Shown here one piece after another: positions 61,865 through 64,000 of a DNA stretch of 64,000 nucleotides. Numbering within the stretch: the first letter of the stretch is position 1; each line of letters opens with the position of its first letter. The position numbers and the translations under genes are program-made. Source of the stretch: Desulfobulbaceae bacterium (lineage in GTDB: Bacteria; Desulfobacterota; Desulfobulbia; Desulfobulbales; Desulfobulbaceae); NCBI GenBank assembly GCA_003508005.1, contig DNUE01000075.1, positions 20,567 through 84,566 of the forward strand, given 5' to 3'. The notes below the pieces were generated by a model. The model searched no databases and was not told the origin of the DNA. It saw only the letters and a program-made list of their open reading frames with translations.

Positions 61865-61935
61865 CCGAAGGCTGAAGGCTGAATGGGGAAAACCGCAGGC
61901 CGTCATGCTTCGCAACCTAACACCCTTCAGCCTAT
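61865..61935. repeat. Interspersed repeat related to the ftsZ-downstream element
   Basis: GAAGGCTGAAGGCTGAA at 61867-61883 and the inverted CCTAACACCCTTCAGCCT near 61915-61932 flank about 30 bases. The units match those at 35181-35295. It separates the two fumarate hydratase subunit genes. Confidence 0.6.
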
Positions 61936-62768
61936 AAAACCACCTGCTTATGCCGATGCGAGTGGCACTGGATATTGACCGCCACCGGCAGGCTGGCGAT
62001 ATGAGTAGGAAAGGTTTCCACATGCACGGCCAGGGCGGTATTGCAACCTCCCAGCCCGAGCACTCCCCTCCCGGCCTGGTTGATCCGCGCAAGAACCTCG
62101 GCCTCGATCCGGGCTACGTCCTCGCGCTCGCTTGGCCTGCCAACCGGGCGCAGCAGCACCTTCTTGGCCATATACGCGGCCCGCTCAAAGGTGCCGCCGA
62201 TGCCGACGCCGACCACCAAGGGCGGACAGGGATTGGGCCCGGCCTTGACGACCGTCTCCACGATGTAGTCCATGGCCCCGGGAATGCCTGAGGAGGGCGG
62301 CAGCATTTTCAGGCCGCTCATATTCTCGCTGCCGCAGCCCTTGGGCAGAAAGGCGATCCGGAACTCCTCGCCCGGCGCCACCTCCACATGGATGACCGCC
62401 GGCACGTTGGTGCCGGTGTTCTTTCGGGTGACCGGATCGCAGACCGACTTGCGCAGGTACCCTTCGGCGTAGCCCGAGCGAACCCCCTCCTGGATGGCGG
62501 CCAGCAGGTCGCCCCGCACCGTCACTTCCTGGCCCAAGGTGACGAAAACCGTGCAGATGCCTGTATCCTGGCAGGCCGGGATCATCTCCCGGCTGGCAAT
62601 GTCGGCATTTTTCAGCAGAATATCGAGCACGTTCTTCGCCAGAGGCGAAGTTTCCCGGTCCCTGGCTGCCAGCAGGGCATCAAGGATGTCCGGTTCCAGG
62701 TGATGGGCCGCGGCCACGGCCATCTCCTGCACCGCCCTGGTTATCGCGGCTTCTTCAATTATGCGCAT
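61932..62768 (-). CDS. Class I fumarate hydratase, alpha (N-terminal) subunit
   Basis: The 278-residue subunit carries the Fe-S cluster ligands of the fumarase A family. IPACQDTGICTVFVTLGQEV near residue 60 contains the first cysteine, KGCGSENMSGLKMLPPSSG near 142 the second, and GLGGCNTALAVHVETFPTHI near 235 the third. KNTGTNVPAVIHVE and VGVGIGGTFERAAYMAKKVL are also diagnostic. It precedes the beta subunit in the same direction. In sulfate reducers this enzyme supports the oxidative or reverse TCA pathway. Confidence 0.94.
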   Translation of the reverse strand: MRIIEEAAITRAVQEMAVAAAHHLEPDILDALLAARDRETSPLAKNVLDILLKNADIASREMIPACQDTGICTVFVTLGQEVTVRGDLLAAIQEGVRSGYAEGYLRKSVCDPVTRKNTGTNVPAVIHVEVAPGEEFRIAFLPKGCGSENMSGLKMLPPSSGIPGAMDYIVETVVKAGPNPCPPLVVGVGIGGTFERAAYMAKKVLLRPVGRPSEREDVARIEAEVLARINQAGRGVLGLGGCNTALAVHVETFPTHIASLPVAVNIQCHSHRHKQVVL

Positions 62769-62788
62769 AATAAATCCCCAGTCAGGTT

Positions 62789-63625
62789 TTAATTGCCCCC
62801 CAGCAGGGAGCTGAAGTCATTTTTGGCGGCGAAGGTGTGCTCGGCCGCGGGAAAGGCGCCCGAACGAACCTCGTCCCGGAAAGCCGTCACGGCCTCGCGG
62901 ACCTGGGGTGCCAGATCGGCGTACTTCTTGACAAAGGAAGGGGTATGCCGTTCAGAGAGACCCAGCAGATCGTTGATCACCAGGACCTGGCCATCGCACT
63001 CCGGCCCCGCGCCGATGCCGATGGTCGGCACCGCCACCTGCCGGGTGACGATCCCGGCCAGAGCGCCGGGCACGCATTCGAGCACAATGGCGAATACCCC
63101 TGCCTCGGCGAGGGACTGTGCATCCAGGAGCAGCTTCCTTGCCGATTCGAGGTCCCGGCCCTGCACCTTGAAGCCGCCGAGCTGGCCGGCGGTCTGCGGG
63201 GTCAGGCCCAGGTGTCCCATCACCGGCACCCCGGCCCGGGTCAAGGCCCGCACCACCTCCGCCATTTCCTGGCCTCCCTCGATCTTTACCCCGTCGCACC
63301 CCCCTTCCTTCAGGAAGCGGACGCCGTTTGCCACGGCCTCGCTCAGGCCTGCCTGGAAGGAGCCGAAAGGCATGTCGCCGACCAGAAGGGCCCGCATCGT
63401 GCCCCGCCGGACCGCCCGGCAGTGGTGCAGCATCTCCGCCATGGTCACCGGTACGGTCGAGTCGTAGCCGAGGAGGACCATGCCCAGGGAGTCGCCCACC
63501 AGCAGGATGTCGATGCCGCTCTCGTCCAGCATCCGGGCCGTGGCAGCATCATAGGCGGTAAGGGTGGTGATTTTGCCCTGCCCTTTCCGGGCCAGGATGT
63601 CTTTGACCGTGCATTTGTCAGCCAT
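62789..63625 (-). CDS. panB: 3-methyl-2-oxobutanoate hydroxymethyltransferase PanB
   Basis: This 278-residue enzyme makes ketopantoate from ketoisovalerate and methylene-tetrahydrofolate in pantothenate biosynthesis. Signatures are [20 protein letters not shown] near residue 20, [20 protein letters not shown] near 40 with Mg2+ ligands, [20 protein letters not shown] near 108 and [20 protein letters not shown] near 200. The start at 63625 lies within the last codons of ruvB (stop at 63618), so the two genes are translationally coupled. The 24 upstream open codons are discarded. Confidence 0.96.
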   Translation of the reverse strand: MADKCTVKDILARKGQGKITTLTAYDAATARMLDESGIDILLVGDSLGMVLLGYDSTVPVTMAEMLHHCRAVRRGTMRALLVGDMPFGSFQAGLSEAVANGVRFLKEGGCDGVKIEGGQEMAEVVRALTRAGVPVMGHLGLTPQTAGQLGGFKVQGRDLESARKLLLDAQSLAEAGVFAIVLECVPGALAGIVTRQVAVPTIGIGAGPECDGQVLVINDLLGLSERHTPSFVKKYADLAPQVREAVTAFRDEVRSGAFPAAEHTFAAKNDFSSLLGGN

Positions 63626-64000
63626 TAGTGCCTCCACCGTCGAAAAGGCCGGGCTGCCGCATGACCCCCTGATGCACCGGCCGCCCGAAGTGCTCATAGG
63701 CGGTCACCGTCGCCATGCGGCCCCTGGGGGTCCGCACCAGGAACCCGGACTGGATGAGGAAAGGTTCGTATACATCCTCCAGGGTGTTCTTTTCCTCGCA
63801 GACCACTGTGGCCAGGGTGTCAATGCCGATCGGGCCGCCCTGGAACTTGTCGATCAGGGTCAGCAGGATGCGGCGGTCCATCTCGTCGAGGCCGAAGCGG
63901 TCCACGGCCAGGATGTTCAGGGCCTCGTCCGCTACCTCGCGGCTGATGACTGCGTGCCCGCCGACCTGGGAAAAATCGCGGACGCGCCGCAGCAGGCGGT
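63618..64000 (-). CDS. ruvB: Holliday junction helicase RuvB (C-terminal part; 5' end beyond the window)
   Basis: The 126 visible codons are the C-terminal winged-helix domain of Ruv[15 protein letters not shown] follows from outside the window, then [57 protein letters not shown] and HFGRP. RuvB is the AAA+ ring motor that drives branch migration with RuvA. The AAA+ domain lies beyond base 64000. The final codons overlap the panB start. Confidence 0.95.
   Translation of the reverse strand, partial: RLLRRVRDFSQVGGHAVISREVADEALNILAVDRFGLDEMDRRILLTLIDKFQGGPIGIDTLATVVCEEKNTLEDVYEPFLIQSGFLVRTPRGRMATVTAYEHFGRPVHQGVMRQPGLFDGGGTNG

Overview
The window is about 60% GC and looks chromosomal, from a Gram-negative anaerobe. 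The best fit is a Desulfobacterota / Desulfobulbales-type deltaproteobacterium. Reasons: meso-DAP-type MurE, FtsQ/FtsA/FtsZ, an AsmA-type envelope protein, two-subunit Fe-S fumarate hydratase, DUF3786 and YkgJ Fe-S/cysteine-cluster proteins, a CoA-disulfide-reductase/rhodanese fusion and a GEMM-I type cyclic-dinucleotide riboswitch. This assignment is inferred from gene content, not from a marker-gene search.

Layout. 1-4.8 kb: partial B12/radical-SAM protein, CBS protein, DEAD-box RNA helicase with a structured leader, SrkA-like kinase and a fragment of an RMD1/DUF155 gene. 5.0-12.9 kb: a compact four-gene defence operon, with a type III modification methylase and Res subunit flanking an AAA ATPase and a DUF4276 protein. 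13-24.7 kb: small metabolic and housekeeping genes (Lrp-type RAM domain, alanine dehydrogenase, SIMPL, PpnP, thioesterase, DUF1499, Na/Pi cotransporter, DUF3786), then a riboswitch-controlled secreted cohesin-like/PKD protein, a YkgJ protein and a PHP phosphatase. 24.6-35.2 kb, minus strand: CoADR-rhodanese, DUF190 with the CrcB/FluC fluoride channel, a giant AsmA-like protein, a GT-B glycosyltransferase, a sensor kinase and a second radical SAM protein. 35.3-51.9 kb, minus strand: a full dcw division/cell-wall cluster, mraZ to ftsZ, behind a good sigma70 promoter with MraZ-type operator repeats. 52-61 kb: cell-surface genes (Tyr-rich beta-helix protein, LtaS-like phosphoglycerol transferase with DgkA, golvesin-like protein, FecR/DUF6600 protein with a Q/P-rich tail). 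61.2-64 kb, minus strand: fumarate hydratase subunits, PanB and the C-terminus of RuvB.

The most notable observation is in the dcw cluster. It has no ftsW. Its FtsI-family protein keeps the class B PBP fold landmarks but has lost all three transpeptidase motifs: SxxK reads SLYR, and SxN and KTG are absent. MurE and MurF are fused in one polypeptide, and a 65-residue zinc-ribbon protein sits in the slot where ftsW usually lies. This suggests that the septal FtsW-FtsI synthase pair has been replaced or moved, leaving FtsI as a structural pseudoenzyme. Second in interest are the ATPase/DUF4276 pair inside the type III R-M operon and the methylase gene itself, which carries two different dispersed palindromic repeats in frame and an AT-rich, probably exchanged, target-recognition segment.
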